64,000 nt of DNA from Seiridium cupressi (lineage: Eukaryota; Ascomycota; Sordariomycetes; Amphisphaeriales; Sporocadaceae): positions 124,001 through 188,000 of the forward strand of contig JARVKI010000001.1 of assembly GCA_036674765.1 (NCBI GenBank), in the 5' to 3' direction. The notes below the pieces were generated by a model that searched no databases, was not told the origin of the DNA, and worked only from the letters and a program-made list of their open reading frames with translations. Positions within the stretch are counted from its first letter, which is position 1. Each line of letters opens with the position of its first letter. A program made the position numbers and the translations under genes. Shown one piece after another: positions 10,757-23,416 of this stretch.

Positions 10757-13058
10757 ATGCCTCCAGCGCCGAGCCAGAAGGGCACGGGCAAGAAAGGTTC
10801 TGGCATCGTCCGTCAGCGCAGTCGCAACACTACACCGAGCGCAGCTCCACCACCAGAAGCCACGGGCCTACCCCCAAGCGATGTCGTCGAAACCGAATAT
10901 GTGAAGGACCTCAAGTTCGAGTCCCTCCATACTATCACTTACGAGGATCTGGCAGATGCGGCCGCCTCCAATGCCGTCATACCAGACTCTAAGAGCCTCG
11001 ATGGCTTCATAGCCCGCTTGGGCAAGCTACACGATATGATAGAGAGTCGTGGGACCTACTGTGATCGGGGGATGCGACTCGTAGCTAATGAGAGGAGCAA
11101 GATGCATTTCGAGGATATGAACGCGTCTGGAAGAGAAGATGAGAAGCCGCGCCGTGATGATGATGACAAGAAAGCCAATAAGAAAAAGAGAAAGGCAAAC
11201 GACAGTCTTGCGCCCCAAGAGACCAAAGTCGGTACGTATGGCCAGCCAGCCTACATCATCTACCCGTCGTTTGTTACCCTTGCCCCTCTGTATTCGCTCT
11301 TGAGCTTTTCCCAGTTTCCCATCGCCGAGGTGACGGTCTTAATATGCCACTATTGAAGAGTTGTGCTGTGCTGTCTGTCCCAATTCATTTGAGCTTCAGC
11401 CCAAAGTTCGCCAAACACAGGTTTTCCGCGCGCACGCGCAGATTAATGCCACCCACAAAAGCGTTTATTCATTACTCCCAAGCAACGGGCTTGAAGACCG
11501 CCAAAAAAAAAAAAAAAAAAAACACAACTGCTACCTGCTCCGACTTTGAAACATAATAAATCTAACATTGGCATCCCTAGATCGGTCATCACCTTTACGA
11601 GACTCGACCAGCAAGCCCCGCAAGCTCTCGCGAGACAACGATTCTGCCAGCTCCTCCCTCTCTCCAGTTGCGAAAGAAACCCCAGGCGCTATGGACGTGG
11701 ACGAGAAGCCAAAGGCTGAAGAGAAGGAGGATGACGAAAGCTCTGAGGATGAGGGCGCACCCCCCAGACGCGAGGCTCCCCAATTCCAGACATTCGGCGA
11801 AGATCCTTCGACTTTCCCCGATCCTACCGTCTACGAGATACGCCCAGTCACGCCGGACATGCCGCCAGATCGGCGTAGAGAAATTTACAGTGTCGCCGTG
11901 TACCCAGAAACCGATCTTGCCGACTTGATCGCAGGTGATCCTCCCGACAAAGATTTCAGCAGTGGCAAGGCAGCAAACCAGATTGCTTTCAGCACCTTCT
12001 CTACCTACATTGAACCCTACTTTAGAACCTTCAACGAAGAAGACTTGGCTTTCCTCAGAGAGCGCGGTGATCGCGTCGCTCCCTTTGTTATGCCCAAGCG
12101 TGGCAAGCGACATTACACAGAGATCTGGGCGGAGGAGGATGGTGCCATGTCGATAGACTCTACGCCGCCCGGCCGAGATAAACTCCCACCGAATCAGGCC
12201 CGTGGCAATATCGACCATATGGACGATGATGTGGCGGAGACAGATAAACTATCTGTTGGCCCAATTCTGTCAAGACTGCTCCAAGCCATGCGTCCAGAAG
12301 CTCGGGCTCAGCCCAGCGAGGACAAGCCCATGGTTAACGGCATCAATGGCGATTCGGAGATCAAGGCCGAGACCAACGGCGACACGAACGGCGTTAATGA
12401 AGAGGACAACAAGAGCCTTCCACCGGCGTCTAGCATGCCGGAGTCAAGCAGCGAAGCCTGGAAGAAAGCAACTCATCCTAAGCTGGATTACACACAGGTC
12501 GACGAACGCATTAAGCAGGAGCTCCGTCATATTGGCTTCTTGCCCCAGGAGGGATTCGATGGAGACTACGACGGGCACTTTGACGACGAAGTAGCAGGAA
12601 GACTTCGCCTCCTGCAAAGCCGGCTGCGCGACCAGATTCTGATCAATGGCGCACGCAAAGCACGGCTGACCGAGCTTGTCAAGGAGCGCATGGCGCATCA
12701 AGAATATCAGACTATCCTGGAAGACCTTGACGGTCAAGTACAGGGCGCATACCTGAAGAGAACGCGCACTTTGGGCAAATCCAAAAAGAACAAAAGACCC
12801 GGCGGTGCAGGCGGAGGCAACCAAGCAGCTGGCAATGCTGCTGCAGGTATGGCACGGCCGGGTATTGGCGATGTGGCTAAGACACTCATGGAACGTCGTC
12901 GCCGATGGATTGACAGCATCGGCACTGTTTTCGATGATCCAAATCTTGGCAAGGTCCCTCGAGTGATGGATTCTGGAAGCTCCATATTCAAACCCGAGGT
13001 CATGCAGCCGCTTACGAAGGTGGAACGGCAGGCATGGGATGAGGAAGTTGAGGAGTAA
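10757..13058 (+). CDS. ngg1: ADA3/NGG1, SAGA and ADA acetyltransferase complex subunit
   Basis: Two exons (10757-11231 and 11581-13058) give a 650-residue protein. The 349-bp intron starts gtacgt and ends ccctag, and the split codon restores GAT. The conserved block at about residues 215-355 includes [20 protein letters not shown] and the [20 protein letters not shown] stretch characteristic of fungal ADA3. The C-terminal ADA3 domain ([20 protein letters not shown] to the end) binds the ADA2-GCN5 module. The N-terminus is basic and acidic low complexity with a KKANKKKRK nuclear-signal-like patch. The product bridges GCN5/ADA2 to SAGA for histone H3 acetylation. Start: the first ATG in a leader that opens [16 protein letters not shown]. 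Confidence 0.92.
11503..11522 (+). repeat. A20 homopolymer in the ADA3 intron
   Basis: Twenty consecutive A lie about 60 bp upstream of the intron acceptor. Such tracts are slippage-prone and often have uncertain length in assemblies. Confidence 0.95.
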
Positions 13059-13800
13059 TGGCACGATGCACATATTGACCATTATTCATCGGATATGGAA
13101 GGGAGCGGATGAGTTTGGTTTGCACAGTGATACCACGATTTGGCGTTGGGCGGTTTTCGAGTGGAAACAGCGCCTTAAGGTCTAGTTATAGATGAAGCAT
13201 CTGATTGATGAATTGCTAAGGAGGCGTTGCTACTTACCTATACAAAGACATCGCCAATTACGTATGTTCAAATGCAACAGCGGCCCTAGTGACCTCTAGT
13301 GATCTTCAGTTTGCATCTTTGTGTCTGTCATAGTAATGGAACCGCCATTTCTCAATGGCTCACCACGCTAATCTGCCTAATGTCCATTTCTCTTCAGTGT
13401 CAGCGATCCCTTCCAAGGCAGGACGGCTTACCTTGCTCAATGTAAGGTTTGCGCAAACAAGAACCCAAAACATTTCCCTTGGAGTGATTCTCTCTCTCCT
13501 CCGGTGACTTCCAGTCATCAAATATCAAAACTATAGGCGACACCACCATGAGACAAAATTCTTGTTGATCCTGTGTCATCATAGCACTATGCCGTTTTAG
13601 TTCGCACAGTCATTATCATCCCTAGTTCACGTCTTTGTATAGCACACAGCGAGGGTTTTGCATCTTGGCTCACATCGCCCTGCGACCGCGAATCCCGATC
13701 CAAGCCTCGAAAAATTCATAGGACCCAAGACCATCCTTCATTTCCTCGGTAGGTCTTAGGATTGGGGTACAAGAGCCAATGGCTAATACCATGGCAGCTG

Positions 13801-13825
13801 TTTTTTTTTTTTTTTTTTTTTTTTT
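13801..13825 (+). repeat. T25 homopolymer
   Basis: Twenty-five consecutive T in intergenic DNA, one of several long A/T homopolymers in the window. Confidence 0.95.
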
Positions 13826-14605
13826 CGTTGCCTCAACCACGTCTAACCGCATTGGTTGAGAGAGCTGGACAATAGTCGTTTTGAGGTCATTTCGACCTGG
13901 GTAAGTGGCTTTTAGCGGAGTTTAAGTCGAACAGAATGTGTCCCGGTCCTGCCGTACTCGATCCAGGCGCCACTCTTAGCTACCTTCATATTGCTAATAT
14001 ACTCTGAACCACGAGCTCGGAAGCGGCGTCTGGTTCAACCGTACACATGACCGCCACCATAGTGGTAATACACAAAACGAAATTCAACTCAGCGCTGTCG
14101 TGTCCCATATCCAGATCAGAAAGCGCAGCGCTTAGCTCGACGTTTGATTGATATTTCAGACCTGTAACTTATAGCCTAAAGGTCAATTCCGCGTTGCCTT
14201 CTGCGTCTGAATCGTGAACTGTCAGGCTTCTCCAGATCGGCGGTGTTTTCATACTCGCCAGCGTTCACTCTTAACATGAGTTCTAGTGGTAGATGAATGC
14301 AGGCGTCAGGTAAAAGTCTAGGTCAGTTGTTGGAAGACTTGCGCAAGTGTAAGCGACGTAAAGGACGGGTGTAGCATTAGTCGTATGAGATGCATTTCTC
14401 AAAGCTTCAGAGAAGTGTTGGGTGAATATCCAAAAAGCTACACAAATTTCGTTTCCATCCGCTGGCTCGTTGTCGATTCCCCGGGTGATACAGTCGTAAT
14501 CAGGGTCTTACAGTAAGTCAATCTGCCCGCGGCTTTCGTTCATGCTACACGCTTCGTGATAGGCAATACAGGATTGCTGAAAGGACCCGGTCTTGCGTAT
14601 CGCTC

Positions 14606-14611
14606 GATAAG
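14606..14611 (+). promoter_or_regulatory. GATAAG, candidate AreA/NIT2 site for urease
   Basis: The sequence cGATAAG matches the HGATAR consensus of the AreA/NIT2 GATA factors, 359 bp upstream of the urease ATG. A second copy in opposite orientation lies at 14755-14760. Urease is a nitrogen-catabolite gene, so control by nitrogen limitation is a reasonable inference, not shown. Confidence 0.35.
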
Positions 14612-14754
14612 GCAGTCGTGTAGTTCGCGATCTGAACGATGATAGCATGGATGGCCCGTGAATAGTCAATCTGCTATAGCGAGGACGAGTCATGATTGGT
14701 CAATTGGTCATTGCTGCCGTTATGCTATTAGTATGGTATGGGTTGGCCATGGGC

Positions 14755-14760
14755 CTTATC
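14755..14760 (-). promoter_or_regulatory. GATAAG (reverse), candidate AreA/NIT2 site for urease
   Basis: CTTATC on the plus strand, 205 bp upstream of the urease ATG. With the site at 14606 it forms an inverted pair about 150 bp apart. Paired HGATAR sites are typical of strongly AreA-dependent promoters; the functional link is inferred. Confidence 0.35.
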
Positions 14761-14964
14761 GTCAAATTGCGGGGTATCGGAAGCCCCCACGCAACCCGGC
14801 GAAGCGCGACGGCCCTTCGACCGCGGCTAGAGGAAGAAGAGAGACGTCGTCTTTCAGTAGCGATGGTCTAGGACACTTTGCTATACTGCTGTAGCCAGTA
14901 ATCCGCATACCACAGCCTTGATTCAGCGTTGAAAGCGAGCACGAGCGCGAGTCATCTTGCCAAG

Positions 14965-14989
14965 ATGCATCTCGTTCCCAAGGAGGTTC

Positions 14990-15020
<31 letters not shown>

Positions 15021-17781
15021 TGCAGCCCCAGAAATGTGACCAGCATGTGGTCCCTTGCATTGTTATGACAGCAGGAAACACAACCCAGGGCTTGGCTAAC
15101 GCGACAGTACCACAGCTCGACAAGCTCGTCATTTCGCAGCTGGGCTTTCAGGCCCAGAAAAGATTGGCCAGGGGCGTCAAGTTGAATCATTCGGAAGCCA
15201 CTGTGAGATGCCAACGAGAGCCACCCAAGAACTGGAACGAGTTGCTTACATGGACCTCCCCAGGCGCTCATCGCCAACAACCTCCAAGAGCTCATCCGTG
15301 ATGGCGCTCATACCGTTGCTGATCTCATGAACTTGGGGTCCACCATGCTGGGACGGCGGCACGTCCAGCCCTCCGTTCCCTCGACTTTGCATGAAATCCA
15401 GGTCGAAGGCACGTTTCCAACGGGTACGTACCTGGTCACGGTGCATAACCCTATTGCCACTGAGGATGGTGACCTGGCGCGAGCACTGTACGGCTCCTTC
15501 CTGCCCATCCCAGACCAGGACATCTTCCCGGCCACTGAGGCCGCGGCGTACGAGGGTTCCAAGCAGCCGGGCGCTGTTGTTGCTGCCAAGGGCACAGTGG
15601 TCATCAACGAGGGCCGCAAGAGGGTGAAACTCAGGGTAACGAGCAAGGGAGACCGGCCAATCCAAGTGGGAAGCCATTATCATTTCATCGAGACCAATCC
15701 ACTCTTAGAATTCGATCGCAAGCAGGCCTATGGTTTCCGTTTGGATATTGCCGCTGGCACGTCGGTGAGATTCGAACCTGGTGACACCAAGACAGTCACG
15801 CTTGTTGAGATCGCTGGTAACAAGGTCATCCGCGGCGGGAACCACATCGCCACTGGTAAGGTGGATTTGGCAAGAGCAGATGAGATTATAACGAACTTGC
15901 AAAAGGCTGGCTTTGCTCATCGTCCAGAGCCTGTAGGTGACTTGGGGTCCATAAGTGCTTTCCAAATGGACCGTGCTGCGTATGTGGCCATGTTCGGACC
16001 AACCACCGGTGATCGAATAAAATTAGGGAGCACGGATCTTTGGATCAAGGTCGAGCGCGATCTCACGTCCTATGGTGACGAGTGTAAGTTCGGCGGTGGT
16101 AAGACACTTCGTGAAGGCATGGGCCAGGCGACGGGTAGGTCAGACAGAGAGACACTGGACATGGTTGTGACCAATGCGCTCATTGTCGACTACTCCGGTA
16201 TCTACAAGGCAGATATCGGTGTGAAGGATGGCTTCATCGTGGGCATTGGCAAGGCTGGCAACCCGGATGTCATGGACGGTGTCACCGAAGGCATGATTGT
16301 GGGAAGCTGTACCGATGTTATTGCTGGTGAGGGAAAGATCATCACAGCGGGAGGCCTGGATACTCACATCCATTTCATCTGCCCACAACAGGCCTACGAG
16401 TCGGTGGCCAGTGGTATCACAACCATGCTGGGAGGTGGTGTTGGGCCAAGGTAAGACATTTGGCTTTAGATGAGCAACGTAGGCTAACGGGCGTAGTGCT
16501 GGAACAAGCGCAACGACCTGCACACCCGGCGCTAATTATACTCGAGAAATGCTACAGGCCTGTGACCAGCTACCACTCAATATAGGCGTCACCGGAAAAG
16601 GCAATGATAGTGCCCCCGAAGCGCTGCGCGAACAGGTGATTGCCGGTGCCTGTGGTTTGAAGCTTCACGAAGATTGGGGCAGCACGCCTGCCGCCATCGA
16701 TTCGTGTTTGTCAGTCTGTGATGAGCTCGACGTGCAGTGTCTTATACACACGGACACACTAAACGAGTCTGGCTATGTTGAGTCCACTATCGCGGCCTTC
16801 AAGGATCGGGTTATTCACACATATCACACCGAAGGCGCCGGAGGTGGGCATGCGCCTGACATCATTAGCGTCGTCGAGCATCCCAATGTGCTGCCGTCTT
16901 CCACCAACCCCACGAGGCCGTATACGCGGAATACGCTGGACGAGCACCTGGACATGTTGATGGTATGCCACCATCTATCAAAGAACATCCCCGAGGACGT
17001 TGCCTTTGCAGAGTCTAGGATTCGTGCCGAGACCATTGCCGCTGAGGATGTGCTGCACGACCTCGGCGCCATCAGCATGATGTCCTCTGACTCCCAAGCC
17101 ATGGGCCGCTGTGGCGAGGTCATCTTGCGCACATGGAACACGGCGCACAAGAACAAGCTGCAGCGCGGTACGCTGAAGGAAGACGAGGGCACTGGCGCGG
17201 ACAACTTCAGAGTCAAGCGCTATGTCAGTAAGTACACGGTCAACCCCGCGGTAGCGCAGGGGATGGGCCATTTGGTCGGCAGTGTCGAGGTCGGCAAACT
17301 GGCTGATCTCGTGGTTTGGGACCCGGCCTGGTTTGGGGCCAAACCAAGTCTCATCGTGAAGAGCGGACTGATCGCTTATGCCCAGATGGTGAGTATATCG
17401 ACACCACCGTCCTACAATGCCCGTACCTGTGGAGAATCAGCGTCTAACCTTAGATCCCAGGGCGATCCCAACGCCTCTATTCCGACCGTGCAGCCCATCA
17501 TAGCACGTCCCATGTTTGCGCCACTGGTGCCCCGGACGAGCATCCTCTTCGTCTCCCAGGCGTCCATTTCATCGGGCACGGTAGCCAAGTATGGGCTGCG
17601 CAAGCGCGTCGAGGCCGTCAAGAACTGCAGGAACATTAGCAAGCGTGACATGAAGTTCAATGACGTCATGCCGAAGATGAAGGTCGACCCTGAAAAGTAC
17701 ACTGTCGAGGCTGACGGCATGGTATGTACAGCAGAGCCCGCCGAGAGCCTGCCATTGAGCCAGCAGTGGTTTGTCTATTGA
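14965..17781 (+). CDS. ure1: Urease (single-chain eukaryotic type)
   Basis: Five exons (14965-14985, 15116-15202, 15264-16450, 16497-17388, 17461-17781) give an 835-residue protein, the usual length of fungal and plant urease, with fused gamma, beta and alpha domains. The start [17 protein letters not shown] is the conserved gamma N-terminus and needs the 21-nt first exon. Active-site features are present: the [12 protein letters not shown] nickel-binding His pair, the carbamylated lysine in [21 protein letters not shown], the [16 protein letters not shown] flap-side histidines, and the catalytic MVCHHLS. The last intron (17389-17460) is 72 nt with no stop, so retention would insert 24 residues in frame. 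The enzyme hydrolyses urea to ammonia and CO2 in the cytosol and needs accessory Ni-insertion proteins, which are not in this window. It is apparently intact. Confidence 0.96.
14994..15021 (+). repeat. T28 homopolymer in urease intron 1
   Basis: Twenty-eight T begin eight bases after the donor of the first urease intron. The tract sits very close to the 5' splice site (gttcgt, itself not ideal), so length changes could affect splicing of the tiny first exon. Confidence 0.95.
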
Positions 17782-18323
17782 TCAAAGCGGCTTCGAGTAG
17801 GCGGAGAAGGGGATTGGATCGGTAGTGCCTTGGCAAGCTGGATGGAAAAACCAATATAGAGCTGTAGGTCAAAATATTGACGTTCTAGTTTGGACTTGTA
17901 ATCTGTAGCTGAGATATAATGTTGGCATCAAAAACAAGCGGTATGACTTTTCCTTGTCACTATGTTGACTACATCTCATTTGGGCTACTGCGTTTTATTG
18001 AGTGACAGTATGTAGATATACGATACAGCTGGATTCCATGAAACCTCCTTGCTTAAACTCCTGATCCTTTATGTACCTCACTGTCTGCCATGCGAGTCAT
18101 ATTGTACTCGCGAATGCAGCATAATCTCATAAACTCATACAACCCAAATCAAGGGTAAAAGCAACCGGGCCCCGGAAAATCTTGGGTGCCTGTGTCAACC
18201 TGTGTCCCCTGAACAATACATCAAAGACGAGCCGGTAGCGTCATGATACACGTCGAAACGGAAGTGGTATCTTCATAGACAGCAGGAAAGAAGTGGTGAA
18301 AAAACATTTACAGCACATGTGCT
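17782..18323. other. Convergent spacer between urease and HMG-box gene
   Basis: About 540 bases holding the two 3' ends. I see no gene, RNA or repeat. Confidence 0.6.
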
Positions 18324-19902
18324 TTAAGCATTCTTCTTCTTGCGACCAGACTTCTTAGGTTCTTCGGACGCAGGTTCTGCTGCCTTGGATTGCCTCTTGC
18401 GCTTCTTGTCGGGACTGGCGGGCGTGGCGGTCTTAACTGCGCTGGCCTCACCTTCCTCGACGCCTTCAACGGCAGTGCTCTTGCGCTTGCGTGTAGCCTT
18501 GGGCTTGGGAGTTTTGGCGACCTCGTCGGGGACTGCGGCAACGGCCACTGGGGCTGACATCTGAAGCTGCTCCACTATGGCATCTTGATCGTTTCCTCCC
18601 ACAGCACCGACTGCGTCCTCAATACCGGCAAGTGTAGGCTGAGGGACTTGGTTGGCATCAGCATAAGTGAGAGCATCCTGGTCGCTCATATCCCTGGCAG
18701 CAAGGTTGCCAGCCTTGTACGAGTGCACTCGGGCATTGTAAAGGCGAAGATTGAATTGGTATGCATTGTTCCAGGCCTGTAGTGGCTATTAGCTTCTGAG
18801 GCGAACCGAATAGCCAGGCTGGTTCTCCTCAAAGAAAACTTACATTTTTCTCACCCGGAGTCATGGCAGCCCAGCGACGCTGGCCCTCCTCCTGAACAGC
18901 ACCCTTGGGGGCATCCTGGCCAAGATCGTTGGCAATGATAGGGCGAGCAGTCTGCATGTAAAGGAAGTAAGGGGTCAAGGGCCTCTTGGGAGCATTGGGA
19001 TCATGCTGGCGCTTCTTTCGCTCCTTCTTCTCCTCAGCTGGAGGAGCAGCCTCAATGGCCGGTGGTGCAAATCCAAGAGAAGCACCATCAAGCCTAGCAA
19101 GCGCGCCGAGACTAGGGATGTTTTCCAGGGAGGTGGGCTCTCCAACCAGAAGGTTGCTTTGACGGAGGTAATCGGCAGCAAAGTCCCTCAGAAGCTCCTG
19201 AATAGTTGCTAGACGAGAGTGAACCTGGAAGGGGTTAGTGATCAGACTCGGGATAAAAATTCCCAGGTCAAAATGTAAAATAATGGTGATAGTGGACAAT
19301 AAATGGCACAGGTTGTAACCACCGAGACCCCGGTACGAGAGGAAACGCGGGGTCAAGCTGATGTAAACAATACACTGAGCTCTGTGAAAAGCGCGTCCTC
19401 ACAGGCCACCGCCATAGAGATCAGATGCGCATATGTTGATGGCAAGTGAGTTTGAATGCCAGCAATCTGTTCAATCGAATTTTCAAGCCATGTTATACTT
19501 CTAGCAGCAGATGCCTCTTACTCCAAGGTTGACAGCATCGCGGCAATATTAATGGGACTGAGATGGAATGGAAACGGGGTCACAGGTAGCAATATAAGAC
19601 CAGTGCTGAGGATTGGGGGCTTGATTTGCGGGTGAAGATTGCGTGGGTTGTGACAGGTTTGGGTCAATGCTCCAGCGCGTCGTTGGTAAATTGCCCGGGT
19701 GGATGAATTGAAGAAAGAATTGACCTACTGAATCTCGCAGGCGGGAGTACTCCGCACGATTGATCACAAAGGTCGCCGAGTTGTCAGGCAAGGCTTGAGG
19801 CAGCGCGGGCGGAGGTGCTTGAGGCAGAAGTGCGGGGGGTGCAACTGGTGCTGCGACCGGCGCAGGGGCAGTGGCCTTCTGTTCTTTCTTGGGTCGGGCC
19901 AT
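18324..19902 (-). CDS. Single HMG-box nuclear protein
   Basis: Three exons (19902-19729, 19224-18844, 18776-18324) give a 335-residue protein. Residues 1-58 are Pro/Ala-rich after a basic MARPKKEQK start. A helical N-terminal region (RLATIQELLRDFAADYL) follows. The HMG box at about residues 133-200 runs from PNAPKRPLTPYFLYMQ through QRRWAAMTPGEKN and AWNNAYQFNLRLYNARV across the second splice. The C-terminus is Lys/Arg-rich and ends SGRKKKNA, a likely nuclear signal. HMG-box proteins bend DNA; this layout fits fungal architectural or regulatory chromatin proteins, but the target is unknown. The first intron is long (504 nt), so a small extra exon cannot be excluded, though RDS-VHSRLA joins well. 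Confidence 0.82.
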
Positions 19903-22900
19903 TGCGAGGTCCTGTGGTGGTGGTGGTGCTGCTGCGAAGGTTGTGGGTTTAGAATGTTGTGGAAGCCAACAGCCTGAAGGTTGTCCTAAATCGATGATTT
20001 AGTGTGGGCGTTGGGGGGTGATTTGGGCCTCTGTGGAGGAGCAGTAAAAAAGGAATTTTCAGTGAGATGGAAGAGGGAGAAAGAGAGCGGCGCAAAACCA
20101 GCGCCTGGGGCTGGGGGGTTTCGCATTTATGTGAGGGGCAGGTGGTCACTGATTGCGCTGGATCACCCAGCTCCAAGGCGGCGGGCAATTTCTCAAATTT
20201 CTGTCTTTTCAGCAGCACCGCCTTGGGGGGGAAAAGCCCACGGGCACCTCCACCCACCAAGTCCAATCCATCGCCTAATGTAGGTAGGCAGGCTCCCACA
20301 GGGTCAATGTACTTGTTCCAGCACGCGTCCAGAGAGCCAGCGCTTATTGCAACAAGCAACAACTCACTCGAGAGGGGTGCCGAGCTGGTGCACCATGCTC
20401 TTGTTGAACTGCATTGTCGTGGCCTTGGTCTAAAGTCTTGCAAAGATTTTCTCCGGGGCTATTTCCCTGGCGCAAAATAGCATTGAAGCAATGTGAAGTG
20501 CTTGTACTTTGAATGTGTTGTTGTACCGACGCGTTCGGACAGTGAAGTTCCCTACATACATTAGGTCCAAAGGGCTCTCTCCCCCTCCCCAGCGAGCCTC
20601 GTATGATCAGTGGTAAAAACAGCAGCGATGCACAAGACCGGGGCTCGCGACTACCTGGTGCGGGGATACTTGCAATACTTGTGACAGCCGCTCTCGCAGG
20701 TCATGGCATATGAAGCACCACCCGACTTGCCGCATTCTCGAAGACTTGTCATATTATTCGGGGAATACACATATGCTCAGATGGTGTTTCACAATTTTCT
20801 GCATCATTTTGCCGAGTTTGCAGGCGTTGGCGGGGCGTTATGGTCTTGCCGCTGCCGCCAGAACTCAGGCTTGTGTTTAGAGGGTTCATCGGTCTCGAGG
20901 GTGCTGATGTAGTGACTTCGATGGTGTTTAGGCTCCTTCATGCAAGGCTCCATTGGTGACACCAACCCACCGCGCTAACTGGCTGATTCACTTGACGCTG
21001 ATGCACTGATTCCCAAGGGCTTGCACTTGCCCAGTTCCCAGCTAAAGCGGCAACCACGTCGCATCCGGGCATTATGGCATCTCAAGTCCATTGATTCCTG
21101 GCCCCCAGCCTTCCAGACCTGTCCAAGCTCACTCGGGTGCTTTCACCCCAGCGGCTTGGGGCGGTCGGTGATTGCACATGAGCTCTTTCATCGATCCCTT
21201 CCTCTCCCCCCTTCAACTGAACCCTGGGCTCTAGCTGAGGTTACTTCTACCATTCGCTCGCTGCCGAGCATCCAGTGCTGCCACGCACAGCACGCAAGGT
21301 CACTGATCTATCCCTTCCAGCTTGTCCACCAGCATTCCCAGCTGTTTTTCCAGTGTGCGCAGCACATGCAACCAGGCTCCTGAGTTGGTGTCATCTTGGG
21401 CCGTCGGTGCTCTCGACCCGGGCGCATCTGTGCATTATGAATGAACGTATGACACTCAGGCACACACACAGAGTCTCGACAATGCCAGCGTACATACATG
21501 TAGTAGACCTTTCGTGCTCTACCTCGTGACCCCCTCCCTAATCATAAGCATTCAAATAATCGCTAAAATCGCATCACCGGCGCTGATGCACCACAGGCGT
21601 ATCTCTGGCATTAGCCATTCCAGCACTTAACCTCGCAAGGTACAATGACTGGCGTCCGCTGCTTCCGCAGCAGCTGGACCTCTTTGGCAACTTCGCTCAC
21701 CATCGCCGAGGTGCGCTGGACTTTTCTGTACTGTGCAGCCAGCCCATCCTATGGTCTCTTCTGCCCAGCTCTATGGTTCCAATTGAAATGGTCCTTGTCC
21801 CTTATCTGACCAAAACACCGTCGCACACATCCACTACTGAATATCTTGTTGCAACTCCCTCTGCACCTTCTCCAGTCCCCGAATTTCGCCGTTACTCCCG
21901 AACTCGGCAGTTGTCAACCGGTGTATCGAATCGATGCAGGAATAGTCGCAACATTTTGGGCTAGACTCAGCATCCTGTGTTGAACATGTAAATGCACGAC
22001 ATCCAAATACGCCGGCCCCAGGTATCTGGTATATCTTCTACCATTATCTTGCGATGCTTGGTTAAGGGTCTACGTACTTGACTTCTGAGCATCCACGCGT
22101 CAAATGTGACCTGATGGGCTAGCAACGGAGCCCCCAAGTAAACATCTACATCAATGTACGGATCGACCAATGCAGTACGTCTGCGATGTACGTTATCATT
22201 GCACCGATTGTCTGGAGTTGGCCTCTGGGTGAATTACTGCTGTAATAGAATCTTGATCATACATCTCCAGTTCTCGCGGTCAACTACTTACCGAACAGGC
22301 CTCCTCGGGGCTTTCATTCACAAGGTTTCATGTAAATACAGTTACGGGTTGCTTGCAATGCCATGCTTATCTATATTCAATAGCCATTCGCACCACGGTT
22401 GCCAGTGGAATAAGAGCACGAAACATTCGTACTAACTATTCCCAATTGTGCTACGATTAAAACACGGCTTATCAGATCGAGTCGGTAGAGAAGAGACGAC
22501 AACCGTCCTCCCATTATGGTCCCTTCGTGATAGTGCGTACTCAATGTGTTTGATTTCCTGCTTGAACACCAGTGGAATAAACGACGCTCAACCTGGCTGC
22601 AGCTATATTCACCTGACTAACAAAGGTAGGGCGGGGATGATATGAAGGCTACGGCGTTGTTACGTTCACGTGCAAGGCAAGCAAGGCAAGGCCATTCACT
22701 GGACATGCCTCGAGAGTCTGGCCGCCCTCACCGTTGGATGATAGACCAAACACCGCCTCATAAATCCATTCTAGTCCGTGCTAGGTCTTCTTGGCAAACG
22801 CGTAGCTCAGGGTCCAGAGACGATTGCAGCGAGGTGTCGGAAGTTCCCATCCCGCCCATGGGAACAGTCACATCAACATCACTGTAGAATTGTTCCATGT

Positions 22901-23416
22901 AGACGTGGGACTTCGAGGGTCCATTTTGAGAAATGATTCTTGATTGCCGCCGGTCGGCGGTTATAAAGCTACATTGTACTGGTATCTGTTCAACCCTTTG
23001 GCGTCTGGGCAGGGAGGGAGCTTTTGTTGTGCGCCTCAATGCTGGCGCGGACCCCTGTACACTAGCCGAACTACCGCTGAACGGGTCGCTGGTGTTTCAC
23101 ATTTCGCTCCTCCACAATATTTGTGCATGGAGCTAATAGTCCAATAGCATGAAGTGATTTCTGCACATCGCGTCTTGGCAGGTCTGAATCAAGACGATCC
23201 CCTCGTTCGACGGGGTGAGCTTTCATGCTGCCCCTCCAAAACACGTCACACAGGAACGCATTTTCGGCTCTGGAGGGCTCCCATGGTCTTTTTCCCTCCA
23301 GCGCCATATGAACCCAAGTCTTCCCGAGGCTTCTTGTTCATTTCTCCCTCTCAACACCATTTTCATTACTGATTGTTGATTTGACATCATTCAAAAAGCG
23401 TCTAGGGCAGGCCAGG
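19903..23416. other. Long gene-free divergent spacer
   Basis: About 3.5 kb between the divergent HMG-box and het-c genes. Open frames on both strands up to 164 residues are proline-, serine- or cysteine-rich in composition and show no domain, so I regard them as chance. The left third is pyrimidine/purine-skewed, as expected of a fungal promoter. No tRNA, transposon or inverted repeat was recognised; an unannotated non-coding transcript cannot be excluded. Confidence 0.5.

Larger units (their letters stand above)
13059..14964. other. Intergenic region, ADA3 3' flank and urease promoter
   Basis: About 1.9 kb without a recognisable gene. It carries a T25 tract (13801-13825) and two GATA sites near the urease start. 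Small frames on both strands have no domain or signal. Confidence 0.55.

Noticed and set aside
15327..15329. ATG at 15327 as urease start
   Set aside because: Urease needs the gamma-domain N-terminus; two short upstream exons supply [17 protein letters not shown] and [14 protein letters not shown] in phase.
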